Assembly: GCA_024655945.1 (NCBI GenBank)
Contig: JANLFK010000005.1
Coordinates: 62,317 to 126,316 of the forward strand
Origin: a candidate division KSB1 bacterium
Lineage (GTDB): Bacteria > Zhuqueibacterota > Zhuqueibacteria > JANLFK01 > Oleimicrobiaceae
Length of the DNA stretch: 64,000 nt
Reading direction: 5' to 3'
Each line of letters opens with the position of its first letter. The first letter of the stretch is position 1. The position numbers were made by a program, and so were the translations under genes. The notes under the pieces were generated by a model, which saw only the letters and a list, made by a program, of their open reading frames with translations, ran no database searches and was not told the origin of the DNA. This document shows positions 27,955 through 36,879 of this stretch, piece by piece.

Positions 27955-27982
27955 TTGACAATTAGCGAAAAAGGTGTATATT
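27955..27982 (+). promoter_or_regulatory. Promoter of the coiled-coil barrel gene (TTGACA-N16-TATATT)
   Basis: Consensus TTGACA and TATATT are 16 bp apart, 46 bp before the ATG of the next gene. This placement shows that the frame's earlier GTG at 27974, inside the promoter, is not the start. Confidence 0.8.
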
Positions 27983-28027
27983 AACTTCACCACATGGTCT
28001 ATAGACGCACACTTCGGAGGCCAGATC

Positions 28028-29254
28028 ATGAAAAAGCTCATGTTGCTGGTTCTGACGGTGGCAATGGTGGCCGCTACCTCGACGAGCTGGGCGCACGGCT
28101 GGTTGAACGGGGGCAGAGGCCTGCTGCACGTGCGGCCCGCCTGGTCTATGGAACCGCGCCACTTGACGCTCTACGCCCACTCTGACTTTTTCGGCAAGGT
28201 GGGTGAGGTTGACCAACTGACCTCGGTGGCCTACTGGGACGCCGTCGGTCTGGTGAATCTCTCCTATGGATTGAACCGCCGCTTTGAGCTGGGCATCACT
28301 CAGGTCGTCTATCAGGACAACCATAAGGTCAGCCCTGGCTACAACCTGCTCGACGACCTCTTTGCCACAGTCAAACTTGGTGGATTGGGCTCCAAGACCA
28401 GCGCGCTCTCCTTTGGCCTGGCCGCAAATGGCCGTTTTCCAACGGCAAAGTACCACAACCTCGCCTTCGAGCCCTATTCGGCGGGGAAATTCACTTGGGG
28501 CTTCACCGGCATGATGAGCTATGCGTTGGACCCGCTTTACCCAGAGGACGACGTCAGCTTGCACCTCAATCTGGGCTACCTTAACTACAATGACGTTGGC
28601 GAGGAGTTGACCGAGTGGCCGAAGAGAATCGGCAACCTCAAGGTGAAAAGCCCGACGCAGGAATTCTTGTACGGCCTGGGGCTCAAGCTTCCGACCAGAG
28701 AGTTCGACTATGGTCTCGAGTTCTACGGCAACTCCTTCATCCAGAAGCCGCCAGCCAGCGCCTATGCGCGAGAGAATTACCTTTACATCTGCCCGTCCGT
28801 CGCTTACAAGCCGGCGCGCTGGGTGTCGTTCCTGTTCGCCCTCGACTATCGCCTCACCGCCGATAGAGACGAGACCACCTACGGGGTCGGTTACGCCCCC
28901 ATCGGCCCGTTCAGGGATGAGAAGATCCCCAACTATCCCACCTGGCGCGTCAACGTGGGCGTGAAGTTGGTGTTGCTGCCCACCTCGGTGTACCGCATGA
29001 CCGAGCGGGACCTCCTGTTGCAGAAGGCAGACACCCGCCGCGAGCTCTTTGAGCAGATCATTCGCGAGCGACGGCAGACAGAGACCGCCGAGCAAGAGCT
29101 GGAGCGCATCAAAGAGGAGCGACGCAAGGCAGAACGGGAACTGGAGCGTTTGCGGAAGATCCTGGAAGATCAAGCCAAGCGGCGGGAGGAGCTTCAGAAA
29201 CTCCGCGAGGAGCTGCCTGAGACGAAGAAGACCGAGCCGCCGCCCGAACCCTGA
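28028..29254 (+). CDS. Outer membrane barrel protein with C-terminal coiled coil
   Basis: The start MKKLMLLVLTV is preceded by GGAGG and gives a clean signal peptide ending SWAHG. Residues about 25-325 are strand-rich and resemble an outer membrane barrel (NLSYGLNRRFELGITQVVY; DYGLEFYGNSFIQKPP). From about residue 325 the composition changes abruptly to a charged heptad pattern (TAEQELERIKEERRKAEREL, then LERLRKILEDQAKRREELQK) of some 70 residues, ending in a Pro-rich tail TEPPPEP. The tail would project into the periplasm, where it could span towards peptidoglycan or an inner-membrane partner. The gene stands alone between a strong promoter and a strong terminator. No named family was recognised. 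Confidence 0.8.
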   Translation: MKKLMLLVLTVAMVAATSTSWAHGWLNGGRGLLHVRPAWSMEPRHLTLYAHSDFFGKVGEVDQLTSVAYWDAVGLVNLSYGLNRRFELGITQVVYQDNHKVSPGYNLLDDLFATVKLGGLGSKTSALSFGLAANGRFPTAKYHNLAFEPYSAGKFTWGFTGMMSYALDPLYPEDDVSLHLNLGYLNYNDVGEELTEWPKRIGNLKVKSPTQEFLYGLGLKLPTREFDYGLEFYGNSFIQKPPASAYARENYLYICPSVAYKPARWVSFLFALDYRLTADRDETTYGVGYAPIGPFRDEKIPNYPTWRVNVGVKLVLLPTSVYRMTERDLLLQKADTRRELFEQIIRERRQTETAEQELERIKEERRKAERELERLRKILEDQAKRREELQKLREELPETKKTEPPPEP

Positions 29255-29276
29255 TTATTGCAAGCTACGAAAAGGC

Positions 29277-29309
29277 AAGCCCTGCCTGTACAGGCAGGGC
29301 TTTTGTTTT
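29277..29309 (+). terminator. Strong rho-independent terminator (perfect 26-bp palindrome)
   Basis: AAGCCCTGCCTG and CAGGCAGGGCTT form a perfect stem around a TA centre, followed by TTTTGTTTTC on the plus strand. It ends the coiled-coil barrel gene. Read on the minus strand it is followed by a weaker T-rich run (GCCTTTTCG) and may also stop the convergent cassette transcript ending at 29402. Confidence 0.9.
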
Positions 29310-29401
29310 CTGCGCACAACCGGCTCGCCGTCGACTAATGCTCAAGGCACAGTTGCTGCCGGGCTACTTACCCCCCTAACGGGGAGCTCGACACAGACAA
29401 G

Positions 29402-30430
29402 CTAAAATTCCAGGCCTATGCTGAACCGCTGCACGTTGTCCAGAACACCAAAGTCCAAATAGGCATAGTCCAACTTCAGGCGCACGCGCCCCAGCAGCTC
29501 ATAAGCAAGACCACCCCCCAGGGACAGCCCTTCCTCGCCATCCCGCAGGAAGAGGGACTTGTAACCGGCCCGCAAGAAGACGTTCTCATTGAACGCATAC
29601 TCGGTGCCCACATTCAAGTACTCGGTGTTGTTGTTGGGGTGAACCGCATCGATGGCCACGGTCAGGCGATTGTGGGCGGTGTTGAGGAGCTCCATGGCCA
29701 CCCCCGCCCGGAAGATCAGCGGCAACGACCACTTGTCGGTAGCCAAATGGGCGATGATCTTGTCGTTGTTGCCATATTTGGACGGATCGATGTCGTGGTT
29801 CACCTGCGTGTCCTTCCCTTCCAGGCGCATTTTGCCGCCAAAGTTGGAGATGCTGGCACCGATGCGCATCCCTTTCAGCTGCGTGACGAACAGCGTGCCC
29901 ACGTCGATGGCAAAGCTGGAGGCGCTCATGTGCCATATCTTTTGCTGGATGTATTTGCCGGTAAAGCCGATGGAAAAGCGGTCGGTGAGCGCTCGTGCGT
30001 AGGACACCCCCAATGCCGCGTCACTCGCGCCAAAGCGCTCGCCAGTGCCTTCAGGGTAGAACACGGTTCGTACTTCCATCTCGTCCATGCCTAAGGCGCA
30101 GAAGCTCGCGCCCAGAGTGCCGAAGGCGCCCAAGGGCAAGGCAATGCCGGCAAAGTCATAGTTCATGTCTGCCAGCCATTCCGTGTGGCCTAAGTGCACC
30201 TCGTTGCGCGACAGGCGCGCCAGGCCCGCGGGGTTCCAGTAGAGGGCACTGGCATCGTTGGCCGTGGCCACAAACGCCCCGCCCATGGCCAGCGCTCGCG
30301 CTCCCACCTCTATGTCCAAGAAGCAGGCACTGGTCGTGCCGACTTTGGAAACGTTTTCCACAAACTGGCCTTCAGCAGTGCCGCACGCTGCCAGCGCGAG
30401 CACTACCCAAAGAACGTTTACCCGTCGCAT
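29402..30430 (-). CDS. PorV-like outer membrane protein, cassette B
   Basis: A signal peptide (LWVVLALAACGTAEGQ) precedes SACFLDIEVGARALAMGGAF and SALYWNPAGLARLSRNEVH, the PorV/PorQ family signature, followed by barrel strands to a C-terminal phenylalanine (FSIGLEF), a typical outer membrane assembly signal. At 342 residues it is close to family length. It is closely similar in layout and wording to the cassette A copy at 36880 (shared VRTVFYPEGTGERFGASD / VRTVFEPEGTGELFGANDL and the DAVHP-N-EYLN block), and less so to the porU-linked PorV. It follows the cargo gene of its cassette by 19 nt. It is likely the dedicated carrier for that cargo, an inference from linkage. Confidence 0.85.
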   Translation of the reverse strand: MRRVNVLWVVLALAACGTAEGQFVENVSKVGTTSACFLDIEVGARALAMGGAFVATANDASALYWNPAGLARLSRNEVHLGHTEWLADMNYDFAGIALPLGAFGTLGASFCALGMDEMEVRTVFYPEGTGERFGASDAALGVSYARALTDRFSIGFTGKYIQQKIWHMSASSFAIDVGTLFVTQLKGMRIGASISNFGGKMRLEGKDTQVNHDIDPSKYGNNDKIIAHLATDKWSLPLIFRAGVAMELLNTAHNRLTVAIDAVHPNNNTEYLNVGTEYAFNENVFLRAGYKSLFLRDGEEGLSLGGGLAYELLGRVRLKLDYAYLDFGVLDNVQRFSIGLEF

Positions 30431-30449
30431 AGCTGCATAGTCTCCCTAC

Positions 30450-33400
30450 TTACTTGATAACCGCGAACTTGCCAATGGTGCTCCCCAAGCCAGGTGCCTC
30501 GATGTGGTAGACGTAGATCCCATAGGCGATTTCCATGCCGTCTTTGGAGAGCATGTTCCACGACTCGGCGCCATTGTCGACGGTGGTGTCGTGATGGATC
30601 TCTTTCACCAGGTGACCCCGCGTGGTGAAGATCTTTATGGTACACTTGGGAGGAAGATGGATGAAGTCGATCTTTCGCTCGCCTCGCCCTGACTGGTAGA
30701 AATGCTGCGGCTCCCACGAGGCAGTCACCACGTATGGGTTCGGCACCACCGCGATGCGGCTAAGAAGACTGTCGACCTTTGCCTTCGCCTTAGGAAGTTG
30801 CAGCTTGCTCCCCTCGGCGGTGAACTGGTAGGTGTCCCGCGAGCGGAAGGGCTTGGTGGTATGCAAGAGCCACACATCGCCGGGCTCCGGGTGGTTAATT
30901 TGCACAAAGGTCGTGTCGTAAGCCCAGACGCTATCCCTGAGGGCAATCACCGTATCGATACCCCCGATGGTGGTGTGAATGTACCGCACGTCAACCCGCA
31001 ACAGCGTCGAGTCCACGAGCATCGAGTCCGGTTTGCTGAGGATGACCTCATAGGTCACGGCACTGCCAGTGGGCGCGGGCATCAGGACGACGGATTCGCC
31101 TGGGTTCCAATACTTGTTACCGTCCTTATCCATCAGCACAAAGCGGCACTCACGCTGCTCGCAGACGTTCCAAATGACAAACGGCGCATGTGTGCCAGGA
31201 AAGATTTGGCCATCGCGTACGCGCTCACCGATGCGGCCCTCGAACCGGAATTCAAAGTCGCCCTCATACAGCTTCCCGCCGGTGTAAAGGCGAATGGTGT
31301 GGGTATAGTTGCAGTCTCCTTTGATCCAGCCGCTATTCTCATGGTCAATGGCCAGCGCTTGGTCTTGCACCACCATTCGCAGCCCGTCAAAGATGGGATT
31401 GTCCAGCTGCCCCTGCACGTAGGGACTCCTGAACACCGGGTAGTAGAGGTAGGAGTACTCGTACTCCTGCCCCTTGGCCATCCCGCCGCCGGTGATCATG
31501 GCGATCATTCCATTCCTGGCGTCCAGCAGGTAGTCCACGCCGGGCACCAAGAGGCGGCCGCCGCCTGCTGCCGTGACCACAAAGGAGTCGGCCACCAGGG
31601 GTGCTGCGGCCAAGGCCACCCAGCCGGTGTCTGCCACGAAGCGGGCGCTGCGTCGCGTCAGGTCCATCACGGAGAAGGTCTTAGTTGTGTCGGAACCCTT
31701 GGGATAGTCGTCCTTGAAGCTCACCGCGTAGCGTCGCCCGTCCGGAACGCGCATGGGGTCCACCGGCACGATCTCGATAGTACCTGTGGCAAAACCGTTG
31801 ACGTGCTGCAGCGAGCCGGCAGTGGTGGAGAGCCGCGGCGCCTCCTTGTAGCCGGCCGCCGGGGCATTCGGCCTCACCACCACGGTGTTGAGGTCGGTGC
31901 TCAGCACTCTCCCGGCTGCGTCGGTGCGGATGCGCTTGGAGCACTCGGCCGGAGCCATATCCGGCAGATGGGGAATGGGGCTTATGCCGCGCTCGTAAAA
32001 GTCCGAATAGTAGCCCTTGTCGAACGAGCAAACGGCATAGTAGTAGGTCTGGCCGTTCTCCACGTTCGTGTCCGTCCAGAAGTGCAAGAGCCCACTGTCA
32101 TTGCCCATGTTCATCTGCACGCCGTTGAAGGCCACAGGGTGTGGCCCTTTCAGCCCATCCTTGAGGTCGAAGATGGCCACCGGCTTGTTGAAGGTCGGGT
32201 TGCCGTAAGCGTCGGTGATTGTGTAGGACTCCAAGAAGCCCGGGTCGGTGCTGCGATAGATGCGGTAGCCCTCGAAGTCAAAGCCGTAGATCGGGTCCCA
32301 GGACTTCTCTGCAGACCTGTCCCAGTAGAGTGTCACCTTGCGGTCGCCAGGCACTGCCGTCACCTTTGGTTTGAGCGGCGGCTTTGTGAAGTTGTAATCG
32401 CGGTCGTAAATAATCTGCATGATGCGCGCATTGCGGAAAATGTCTTCCTGATCCTCGCCGAAGAGCATGGCAATGGCGAACTTGCGCATGCGACCCGGCT
32501 TGAGGGGGAAGTAGCCGGAGCCGTAGAGGAAGGTGATGTCGGTGGTCTGCTCCGGGTTATCGATGAAGTGGCCAGGAGTGGTGAGCTGCCACATCTCCTC
32601 GTCGTTGGCCAGGTTGAGGCCCTTGCGCCAGTCCTTGGCATCGAAGCTGGTCAAGCCGATCTGGTCAGTCTCGTCCTTGTCCGTGTACTCAAAGTTTGGC
32701 TCTCCAGGGTCAGGCTTGCCATTGCCTTCCGTGCCATCGGCATCGGGTCCCATGTACTCCGGCATCAACGGTCCCACGCCATCGCTGCCAATATCGTCGG
32801 TCTCCGGGTCCCAATCGCCGTCGTTGTCGATGCCGTCGTCCTGGCTTTCGTCCACCATCCCGTCGCCGTCGTTGTCGATCCCGTCAAAGGGGTCGCCGGG
32901 CGACTCTAAGTACTTGAAGCCGAAATAGGCCACCGGCCCGCCCCAGGCGCCCACGTTGTCGTGGTCATACTGGTAGACGATATCGTCCTGGCGATCGAAC
33001 CAGCTATCATCATCGCGCTGGTCACCATCGTCGCCCACGTCCGCGTCGCCGTACATGCCAAAGACCATCTTCCGGTACTCGGTCAATCCGGTGTTTTTCA
33101 CCCAGTAGGTCCAAATGAGAATGTCCTCTGCCGCAGGGTGGGCCCACTGGTAACCGCGCACCTGGACCTCGATGGCCAAACCGCGCTTGGTGGAGTCGAA
33201 GGGGTCAGGATAGAACTTGAACTCGTCGTTCACATAGTCGTTCATCACGAAATACGACTCCTGGTCGGCGCGGGCATAGGCACCATATTGGCCGTTCCAC
33301 AGAGGCACGCGGGTCACAGGGTTCACCCACTCCGGCCGATCCGGCCACACCCAGGGCCAGCTGTCTGGTTTGCCATCGCCGTCGTTGTCCAAGGCATCAC

Positions 33401-33887
33401 TCATCGCCACGTTGCTCTGGTTCGGATCGGCATAGCCGGGCAGCGGCTCAAATCCCCATTGGTAACCAAGAGGCGACCTATCGTTGCGACTGGCATCGGC
33501 ATACCCATCGCTGAAGATGTGGCGGATGTTGCCCTCCGCATCGACCACCTCGGCACCAATGATCGGGGTGAATTCGGCAATGTACGAGTGCCCGGAGCCC
33601 TTTGGATACACCCCGGACAGGTAGCGATAGCCGCCATACCAGTTGCCAATGGAGCCGTAATTGTAGAAAATAGTCATGATTTTGTTGCCGTCGTGGATGC
33701 CGCTCTTGCGGTCCTCATGGCCCAACGGCTTCGGCAACCGCTGAGGAGCCGACTGCAGCGGCCCCCCAGAGGCGGCGATTGCCGCATCGGTGCTCAACGG
33801 CAGCATGCCCCCCAGGAGAAAAACGGCTACAACAGGCGTGATGGCTCGCACGTTTTTCGACCTCCTCACAGTTGACCTGGTGATCAT
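30450..33887 (-). CDS. Large secreted Asp-rich protein with FN3 domain and C-terminal sorting domain, cassette B
   Basis: The 1,145-residue protein has a signal peptide (VVAVFLLGGMLPLSTDAAIA), the cassette-specific motif HDGNKIMTIFYNYGSIGNW, a calcium-binding-like Asp/Asn-rich region at about 336-400 (FDGIDNDGDGMVDES and further DNDGD repeats, thrombospondin type 3 style), an FN3-like domain near 510-640 (VTLYWDRSAEKSWDPIYGFD), and a C-terminal sorting-like domain opening VPNPYVV and ending IGKFAVIK. It is probably exported by the type IX system and displayed on the surface. It shares all parts with the cassette A protein. The gene lies between its receptor and PorV-like genes with gaps of 15 and 19 nt. 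Its ligand or activity is unknown. Confidence 0.8.
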   Translation of the reverse strand: MITRSTVRRSKNVRAITPVVAVFLLGGMLPLSTDAAIAASGGPLQSAPQRLPKPLGHEDRKSGIHDGNKIMTIFYNYGSIGNWYGGYRYLSGVYPKGSGHSYIAEFTPIIGAEVVDAEGNIRHIFSDGYADASRNDRSPLGYQWGFEPLPGYADPNQSNVAMSDALDNDGDGKPDSWPWVWPDRPEWVNPVTRVPLWNGQYGAYARADQESYFVMNDYVNDEFKFYPDPFDSTKRGLAIEVQVRGYQWAHPAAEDILIWTYWVKNTGLTEYRKMVFGMYGDADVGDDGDQRDDDSWFDRQDDIVYQYDHDNVGAWGGPVAYFGFKYLESPGDPFDGIDNDGDGMVDESQDDGIDNDGDWDPETDDIGSDGVGPLMPEYMGPDADGTEGNGKPDPGEPNFEYTDKDETDQIGLTSFDAKDWRKGLNLANDEEMWQLTTPGHFIDNPEQTTDITFLYGSGYFPLKPGRMRKFAIAMLFGEDQEDIFRNARIMQIIYDRDYNFTKPPLKPKVTAVPGDRKVTLYWDRSAEKSWDPIYGFDFEGYRIYRSTDPGFLESYTITDAYGNPTFNKPVAIFDLKDGLKGPHPVAFNGVQMNMGNDSGLLHFWTDTNVENGQTYYYAVCSFDKGYYSDFYERGISPIPHLPDMAPAECSKRIRTDAAGRVLSTDLNTVVVRPNAPAAGYKEAPRLSTTAGSLQHVNGFATGTIEIVPVDPMRVPDGRRYAVSFKDDYPKGSDTTKTFSVMDLTRRSARFVADTGWVALAAAPLVADSFVVTAAGGGRLLVPGVDYLLDARNGMIAMITGGGMAKGQEYEYSYLYYPVFRSPYVQGQLDNPIFDGLRMVVQDQALAIDHENSGWIKGDCNYTHTIRLYTGGKLYEGDFEFRFEGRIGERVRDGQIFPGTHAPFVIWNVCEQRECRFVLMDKDGNKYWNPGESVVLMPAPTGSAVTYEVILSKPDSMLVDSTLLRVDVRYIHTTIGGIDTVIALRDSVWAYDTTFVQINHPEPGDVWLLHTTKPFRSRDTYQFTAEGSKLQLPKAKAKVDSLLSRIAVVPNPYVVTASWEPQHFYQSGRGERKIDFIHLPPKCTIKIFTTRGHLVKEIHHDTTVDNGAESWNMLSKDGMEIAYGIYVYHIEAPGLGSTIGKFAVIK

Positions 33888-33902
33888 GGCTATGCTCCCC
33901 GC

Positions 33903-36806
33903 TCAGAAGCCGATGCCAACGCCAACCTTCACTTCGCGCGGCGCCGAATAGAAATCGGGACGTACCAGGTACTCTTCCAGCGTATTCGGCCCATGCACCT
34001 CGCCGGTGTAGGTGGGAATAAGGGTATAGGTGGCGCGGCCAGTGTCGCTGTAGACATAGTCCTCATTGCGCCGATCGAGCAGATTGTAGACATTGCAGAA
34101 CACCGAGAAGCGCAGACCGCGCAGATAAAAGTCATAGTTGGCCCGCAGGTCCACGTTGTACTGGGCCGGCTTCCGCTCGCTATTCTCGATGGCCGTGCGA
34201 ATACCGCGGAACATGGGCGTGTACGGCAAGCCACTGCCATACTGGCCGATGAGGCTGACCGCCCAGCGCCTGCCATCGCCAACGGTCACGCTCGCGTTGA
34301 GCGTGTGCGGCTGGTCCCAATCGAGGTAGACCATCTGCTTTTCCGGCTCGCGGTTGCTGGCAGCGTCAAGGAAGGCCGCCTCGGGGTCAGAAGCATTCCC
34401 CTCCGCCACGGAATAGGTGTAGTCCAAGGTCGCGGCCACATAGTTGCTCGGCCGCTTGGTCAGCGAAAAGGTAATGCCACGTACGTTGCCATAGTCGCGG
34501 TTGATGTACAGTCCGTACATGTCGCCGCTGCTGTAGGTCTCGATGATCTTGGTGCCGAGCAAGTTGCGCACGTCCTTGTAGAAGCCGGTCACGCTGATGG
34601 CGATATCGTCAGAGAGCTGCTGCTGCAGGCCCATCTCGTAGCTGGTGGTACGCTGCGGCTCCAAGTTGGCATTGCCAATGTAGGTGCTGAACCCGCTGGT
34701 AACCTCGAACTCTGGGTTGGTGTAGAGGTACGAATAGGCAGGAATCTGCAAAAAGTGCCCATAGGAGAAGTGGATAACACCGCGATCGGTAATGGGATAA
34801 GCAATGCCGACGCGCGGGCTGATCTGGTACTTCTTGCTGGCCTTCTTGAACCAGGCGAGGTTCCCCTTCCGAATGGGAGCCCCTGTGGCCGGATCCACAA
34901 AGGTCACCGGCCCGGAGATGAGGCGCGGGTTCTTGGTAACCTCGTCCACCAGACGAATGTCACGCGCGGTGGGCTCCAGTGGCTCGCCCGTGTTCGGGTT
35001 GATGTAGGTGACCGCGCGGGTGGTCGGATCGATGCGCACCGGCACTTTCACGCGGAGGGTCCCCGATTCGGTGACCGCATCCAACAGGGCGTACTTGTTG
35101 GGCAGCCACAGGTTGGGGTCCTGCGGGTCAGTCAGCACGCGCCCATCCGGCTCAAAGAGCTCAAAACGCACCCCAACGTTGACAATCATCTCTTTGAGTT
35201 CGATCTTGTCTTGCAGGTAAGCCGAAAACTCCTTGGGATAGTTCTGGTAGCGGTCATGCGCCGGAGAGGTGATGTCCGGTATCTGCGGCACATAGTCCGT
35301 GCTTTGGTCCAGGAGGATGGTAAAGGTGTCCAGGAAAATCTTGTTCCAGCGGTACTCGAAACCACCCTTCAGCTGGTGCGCCCGGTGCACCTGGCTGACG
35401 ATTTCGCCTTTGTACACGTGCGTGGTAGTGTTGCGGTAGTAGTGGTTCATGTTCGTGCCGCCGGAGTAGAACATGTACCCGCTGGACGCCCGGAACCGGT
35501 TCGGATGCACATAGCCAGGGTGCTCAGGGTCCTGGTACTTCTGCAAGGGGTTCTTGTACACGTAGCTCTTGTAGTCGTTGAAAAAGTTCGAGTACTTCAG
35601 GCTGTAGAAAGTCTTGGGCGATACCGTGTGCGTCCAGGTCAGGATCTGGCTGTAGCTCCAGGTGTAGTTCATCGGCCTGCCATCGGGATTCAGCTTGTAG
35701 GCATGGCTGTACGTCTGGTAAGTAATGTCGTCGGCGATGAGGTTGTAGGTCAACTTCATCGACGGCCGGAGGGTGTAGGCCAGCTTGATCTGCCCGGAAA
35801 GCTTCTCGTAGGGATTCATCGGCACGGGCTTGTTATCGCCCGTCTGCTCGATGTGCCACTTGCTCGGGTCAGGATTGCTAAAGTCATTGGAGTCGGCAGG
35901 CATGTAGCGGCGAATGCCGTACAGATAGCCATCGCTGTCGTAATAGCGGCCACTGAGGAAGAAAGTGGCCTTGCCCTTCAGGCCCGGAATGGGGCCGCTG
36001 AGGCTCGCTCGCGCATCGACGGTGGCCAGCGGATTGACGTCGTCGATGTTGTAGAAAAGGGAGGTGTCGCGGCTCACATAGTCCCCCACATAAACCGCAG
36101 CCTCGCCGCTGTAGTGGGCGGCGCCCTCCTTAGTGACGATGTTCACCACACCGGACATGGCCTGGCCGTACTCTGCATTGAACGTGCCGCTTACCAGCTC
36201 CAGCTCCTGGATGGCGTTGTTCTCCACCGAGACGGCCATGCTCGCGTTAAAGCCGTCGGTCACCGAGATACCGTCTACCAGATATGCGATCTCTCCGGCG
36301 CGACCGCCTCGCACGTGGATCTCCCCCCCGGTGCCACGCACCACACCGGCCTGCAGCTCCAGCACCTGGAAAAAGTTGTCCACCGGCATCTGCTGGATCT
36401 GCTCGGCCGCCACCACTGCCCTGCTGGAGGTGGCGTCGACCTGAATGAGGGGGCGCTCCGCGGTGACGGTCACCGTTTCGCCCAGCAGCACGGCGGCCTC
36501 AAGCTGGGCGTTGACCTCGGTAGTGTGGTCGACGCTGACCCGGACATCCACCGTGCGCACGCTCTTGTAGCCGATCATCGTCATGCGCAGCACGTACGTG
36601 CCTGGCGGCACGTTGAGGATCACATACCGCCCCTGGGCGTCGGTGGCCGCGCCCATGTTGGTCCCTTCCAACAGCACGTTCACGCTCGGAAGTGGTTCGT
36701 TCGTCTGGGCGTCCGTCACGCGTCCGGCGATTTTGCCGGTCGTGCCGCCCAGCGCCGTGCCCACCGCGATGGCGCACACAGCGAGCACCAAGAGTAGCCT
36801 CTTCAT
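33903..36806 (-). CDS. TonB-dependent receptor with carboxypeptidase-like N-terminal domain, cassette B
   Basis: After the signal peptide (LLLVLAVCAIAVGTALG) comes a carboxypeptidase regulatory-like domain (GKIAGRVTDAQTNEPLPSVN, residues about 22-105), then a plug domain with VTVTAERPLIQVDATSSRAV, GTGGEIHVRGGRAGEIAYLV and GTFNAEYGQAMSGVVNIVTK, and a beta-barrel to residue 967 ending VGVGIGF. This is the layout of SusC-like or Oar-like receptors, though no SusD partner is nearby. It would import a ligand or, by analogy to Oar-type proteins, support surface protein export. It is the first gene of cassette B, separated from cassette A by 73 nt containing a hairpin. Good ribosome binding site GAGGAGGAAGAGGAAAGC upstream. 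Confidence 0.9.
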   Translation of the reverse strand: MKRLLLVLAVCAIAVGTALGGTTGKIAGRVTDAQTNEPLPSVNVLLEGTNMGAATDAQGRYVILNVPPGTYVLRMTMIGYKSVRTVDVRVSVDHTTEVNAQLEAAVLLGETVTVTAERPLIQVDATSSRAVVAAEQIQQMPVDNFFQVLELQAGVVRGTGGEIHVRGGRAGEIAYLVDGISVTDGFNASMAVSVENNAIQELELVSGTFNAEYGQAMSGVVNIVTKEGAAHYSGEAAVYVGDYVSRDTSLFYNIDDVNPLATVDARASLSGPIPGLKGKATFFLSGRYYDSDGYLYGIRRYMPADSNDFSNPDPSKWHIEQTGDNKPVPMNPYEKLSGQIKLAYTLRPSMKLTYNLIADDITYQTYSHAYKLNPDGRPMNYTWSYSQILTWTHTVSPKTFYSLKYSNFFNDYKSYVYKNPLQKYQDPEHPGYVHPNRFRASSGYMFYSGGTNMNHYYRNTTTHVYKGEIVSQVHRAHQLKGGFEYRWNKIFLDTFTILLDQSTDYVPQIPDITSPAHDRYQNYPKEFSAYLQDKIELKEMIVNVGVRFELFEPDGRVLTDPQDPNLWLPNKYALLDAVTESGTLRVKVPVRIDPTTRAVTYINPNTGEPLEPTARDIRLVDEVTKNPRLISGPVTFVDPATGAPIRKGNLAWFKKASKKYQISPRVGIAYPITDRGVIHFSYGHFLQIPAYSYLYTNPEFEVTSGFSTYIGNANLEPQRTTSYEMGLQQQLSDDIAISVTGFYKDVRNLLGTKIIETYSSGDMYGLYINRDYGNVRGITFSLTKRPSNYVAATLDYTYSVAEGNASDPEAAFLDAASNREPEKQMVYLDWDQPHTLNASVTVGDGRRWAVSLIGQYGSGLPYTPMFRGIRTAIENSERKPAQYNVDLRANYDFYLRGLRFSVFCNVYNLLDRRNEDYVYSDTGRATYTLIPTYTGEVHGPNTLEEYLVRPDFYSAPREVKVGVGIGF

Positions 36807-36834
36807 CGCTTTCCTCTTCCTCCTCGTTCACCAA

Positions 36835-36878
36835 CTGAGAAGCGCTCTCATGAGCAAGAGCGCACGGCCATTTCTCAG
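36835..36878 (-). repeat. Nested inverted repeats between cassettes A and B
   Basis: Two nested stems lie just after the PorV-like stop of cassette A: outer arms CTGAGAA/TTCTCAG and inner arms GCGCTCT/AGAGCGC around an 8-nt loop. There is no T-run, so it is more likely an mRNA processing or stability element, or a leaky stop, than a full terminator. Confidence 0.55.
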
Positions 36879-36879
36879 C

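Noticed and set aside
30702-32909. Plus-strand open frame of about 735 codons opposite the cassette B cargo gene
   Set aside because: Shadow frame of an Asp-rich gene; no recognisable protein features.
33993-36797. Plus-strand open frame of about 930 codons opposite the cassette B receptor
   Set aside because: Composition (Val, His, Ala-rich) is that of a shadow frame; the minus strand gives a complete TonB-dependent receptor.
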